47,241 nt of DNA from Shimia sp. (lineage in GTDB: Bacteria > Pseudomonadota > Alphaproteobacteria > Rhodobacterales > Rhodobacteraceae). This document shows, piece by piece, positions 45,607 through 47,241 of the stretch. Location: the NCBI RefSeq assembly GCF_022448905.1, contig NZ_JAKVCW010000024.1:1-47241 (forward strand). Direction: 5' to 3'. Every line of letters starts with the position of its first letter. Position 1 is the stretch's first letter. The position numbers and the translations under genes are program-made. Below the pieces are notes generated by a model, which worked only from the letters and a program-made list of their open reading frames with translations, made no database searches and was not told the DNA's origin.

Positions 45607-46822
45607 CGACGACGATCTGCGCGAGGCGGTTCTGGACACCTTTGAAAAACACAAACTGGCCGCGAAAGGCTTTGCCCGCGCAGCGGATGCGTTGGAAGCT
45701 TTGGACCCCGAATGGCCAGGAGTGGTGCTCAGCGACATTCGCATGCCCGGCATGGACGGGCTGGCCTTTCAAGAAGAGGTCAAACGGCTTGCGCCGGATG
45801 TGCCTGTGATCCTGTTCACCGGCCACGGGGATGTGCCGGTAGCAGTGCAGGCGATGCGCAACGGGGCCTTTGAGTTCTTGGAAAAACCGGTGCATCCGGA
45901 TCACCTGCATCAAGTGGTTTTGCGGGCCTTGAAAATGCGCAGTCTTCAGGTGGAGTTGACCAACCTGCAACATAAGACCCGCGATACGCTGCCGTTGGAC
46001 GAACGGCTTATGGGGCGCTCCAAAGTCATGCGGTTTGTGCGGCGAGACCTGCAGGCGGTGGCGCCTTTGCAAGTGGATGTGTTGTTGTGGGGGCAGGACG
46101 GCACCGGCAAGACCGCCGCCGCGCGGGCGATCCACGATTTGTCACCCAATGCCGGCGGTGCATTTGTTGTGGTGAACTGTTCCGCCGTGTCGCAAGACAC
46201 CATTGAGCGCACGTTGTTTGAGGACGGCGGCGCGGTGGCGCGGGCATCAGGCGGCACGCTACATTTGCAGGACGTGGAAGCCCTGTCCGATCAACTGCAG
46301 GCGCAGTTGCTGCGGATTTTTGACAGCGCCGATGCGCCGCGCGTTGTGGCCTCTGTCAGTCAGAAGCCGGAGGAACTGCTCGCCGAGGGCAAGCTGCGCA
46401 GCGATTTGCTGTACCGGATCAATGTGGCCCAGATTGAAATGCCGCCGCTCAAAGAACGTGGACGGGATGTGTTTGTCCTGCTGGATCATTTCATTCAGCG
46501 CGCCGCCGCGCGCCATGGAAAATCCCAAAAGGCGTTGCCGGTGCCGGATCTGGATGCACTTGGCAAATACACCTGGCCTGGCAACGTGCGGGAATTGCGC
46601 AACGTGGCTGAAAAGCTGGTGGTGGGCTTGACCGTGCGTTTGGACGAACGGGCCTCGGCGGCTGTCACGGAAACCTATGACGAGGCCATGCTGCGACACG
46701 AACGCGAGCTGCTCAGCAACGCACTGATTCAAAGTGGTGGACGCAAGGCGGCGGCGGCAGAGTTGCTCGGCATCCCGCGCAAACGGCTTTACCTGCGCCT
46801 GAAGCACTGCGGCATCGACTAA
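45578..46822 (+). CDS. NtrC/PgtA-like response regulator lacking the GAFTGA loop
   Basis: A 414-residue regulator: receiver domain with DDDDD (9-13), phospho-acceptor Asp53 (SDIRMPGMDG) and Lys103; AAA+ domain with Walker A GQDGTGKT (172-179); Fis-type helix-turn-helix (NALIQSGGRKAAAAELLGI, 381-399). Between LF (213-214) and GGTL (225-228) only 10 residues remain, where family members carry the sigma-54-binding GAFTGA loop. Walker B is HLQDVE instead of FLDEI. The arginine-finger region (RSDLLYRIN) is intact. It should therefore not activate sigma-54 polymerase in the standard way, as in Rhodobacter capsulatus NtrC. GGGGGAG precedes the ATG. Confidence 0.9.
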   Translation: MQPQIILVDDDDDLREAVLDTFEKHKLAAKGFARAADALEALDPEWPGVVLSDIRMPGMDGLAFQEEVKRLAPDVPVILFTGHGDVPVAVQAMRNGAFEFLEKPVHPDHLHQVVLRALKMRSLQVELTNLQHKTRDTLPLDERLMGRSKVMRFVRRDLQAVAPLQVDVLLWGQDGTGKTAAARAIHDLSPNAGGAFVVVNCSAVSQDTIERTLFEDGGAVARASGGTLHLQDVEALSDQLQAQLLRIFDSADAPRVVASVSQKPEELLAEGKLRSDLLYRINVAQIEMPPLKERGRDVFVLLDHFIQRAAARHGKSQKALPVPDLDALGKYTWPGNVRELRNVAEKLVVGLTVRLDERASAAVTETYDEAMLRHERELLSNALIQSGGRKAAAAELLGIPRKRLYLRLKHCGID

Positions 46823-46827
46823 AAACC

Positions 46828-46865
46828 GGTCAAATTTGACACAATTTCACGTGTCAAAATTGACC
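46828..46865. promoter_or_regulatory. Double-dyad palindrome between the response regulator and the second binding protein
   Basis: GGTCAAATTTGACAC (46828-46842) and GTGTCAAAATTGACC (46851-46865) are inverted copies with one mismatch and an 8-base centre. Each arm contains its own dyad: GTCAAATTTGAC (46829-46840, perfect) and GTCAAAATTGAC (46853-46864). No T-run follows on the plus strand. It lies about 110 bases before a TATACT -10 box (46947-46952) that has no -35 partner, as expected of an activator site. A minus-strand terminator (TTTTT on that strand) is the alternative, but no minus-strand gene ends here. Confidence 0.6.
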
Positions 46866-46979
46866 CAAACCCACAATCAAAACGGTTTCGAAATCATCCG
46901 TTGAGCCTTTTGAGATTGGCTCGCTAGGGTTTGGCCATTGTTGGGCTATACTTGTGTGGCCCATCCATGGGAGGAAAAT

Positions 46980-47241
46980 ATGAAACGAACTTTTCGCGCA
47001 TCTGTGGCCGCTCTGGCCCTGAGCTCCGCATCCGCAGCCTTTGCGGCGGACAAGGTGGTTGTGGTCACCTCGTTCCCCAACTCGATGACCGGCCCAATTG
47101 AGGCGGCCTTTGAAGCGGCCAACCCGGGCATTGATCTGGAGATCCTGAACAAGAAGACCTCCGCAGGTGTGAAATACATTCAAGAGATTTCGGACGCCAA
47201 CACGGCGGACATCTTCTGGGCTTCCGCGCCTGACGCATTTG
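46980..47241 (+). CDS. ABC-type substrate-binding protein, N-terminal part (cut by window edge)
   Basis: The first 87 codons are present. Signal peptide MKRTFRASVAALALSSASAA followed by FAAD (cleavage after FA, near residue 22), then VVVVTSFPNSMTGP, LEILNKKTSAGVKYI and ADIFWASAPDAF. These match the sensor binding protein at 42293 block by block, so the two are paralogues. GGGAGG (46969-46974) precedes the ATG. It is probably the first gene of an ABC importer whose permease and ATPase genes lie beyond the window. Substrate unknown. Confidence 0.9.
   Translation, partial: MKRTFRASVAALALSSASAAFAADKVVVVTSFPNSMTGPIEAAFEAANPGIDLEILNKKTSAGVKYIQEISDANTADIFWASAPDAF

Noticed and set aside
46828..46865. 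Palindrome after the response regulator as its terminator
   Set aside because: No T-run follows on the plus strand and each arm is itself a dyad, which favours a protein-binding site; the terminator reading is kept only as an alternative.
46933..46946. GG-N10-GC, a possible sigma-54 promoter before the last gene
   Set aside because: Only the minimal dinucleotides fit (TTGGCC, then TGGGC instead of TTGC), and the adjacent regulator lacks the GAFTGA loop. A TATACT -10 box overlaps the same place.
1..47241. CRISPR arrays, insertion sequences, prophage or integrase genes
   Set aside because: I saw no spaced direct repeats, transposase or integrase motifs, or terminal inverted repeats; all breaks between genes are ordinary.

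Overview
The window looks like chromosome of a marine alphaproteobacterium of the Rhodobacteraceae (Roseobacter group). The evidence is the alphaproteobacterial order pckA / chvI-chvG-hprK-rapZ-EIIA-HPr, the short HisG with HisZ next to HisS, a PduO-type adenosyltransferase beside etfBA and a 3-hydroxybutyryl-CoA dehydrogenase, a DUF6473-type protein, a tripartite TRAP transporter and moderately high GC. I see no phage, insertion sequence, integrase or CRISPR array. Almost everything is intact and densely packed.

Layout. 1-8 kb: start of an EF-Tu gene, a lipoprotein, a cytochrome P450, two membrane proteins, parC (topoisomerase IV A), an SH3-domain protein and an SDR. 8-13 kb: a HIG1-like small membrane protein, cobalamin adenosyltransferase, etfB-etfA, a DUF6473-type protein and hbdA. 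12.9-20.3 kb: the ChvG/ChvI two-component system with the regulatory PTS genes and a lysophospholipid-type acyltransferase on the minus strand, divergent from pckA. 20.5-28.2 kb: a CAT-anticodon tRNA, a fused indolepyruvate ferredoxin oxidoreductase with a divergent Lrp regulator, aroQ, tex and a cupin. 28.3-31.6 kb: hisS-hisZ-hisG. 31.7-34.3 kb: a divergent sulfotransferase / GT14 glycosyltransferase pair.

34.3-42.1 kb is a likely pyroglutamate (5-oxoproline) utilisation locus: pyroglutamyl peptidase and ATP-dependent 5-oxoprolinase on the minus strand, a TRAP transporter (P, Q, M) on the plus strand, and a MarR-type regulator. A 27-bp near-perfect palindrome lies between the two divergent units.

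42.3-47.2 kb is a PgtC/PgtB/PgtA-like three-component signalling operon: a periplasmic binding protein, a large histidine kinase and an NtrC-type response regulator. It is followed by a second, paralogous binding protein that is cut by the window end. The response regulator lacks the sigma-54-contacting GAFTGA loop and has an altered Walker B, and a double-dyad palindrome starts five bases after its stop codon. This is the most unusual part of the window: one binding protein probably senses a ligand and its paralogue probably imports it, through a regulator that should not work as a classical sigma-54 activator.

Product names come from recognising protein families and motifs by eye. No database search was run. 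Substrate assignments and regulator-target links are inference unless stated otherwise.
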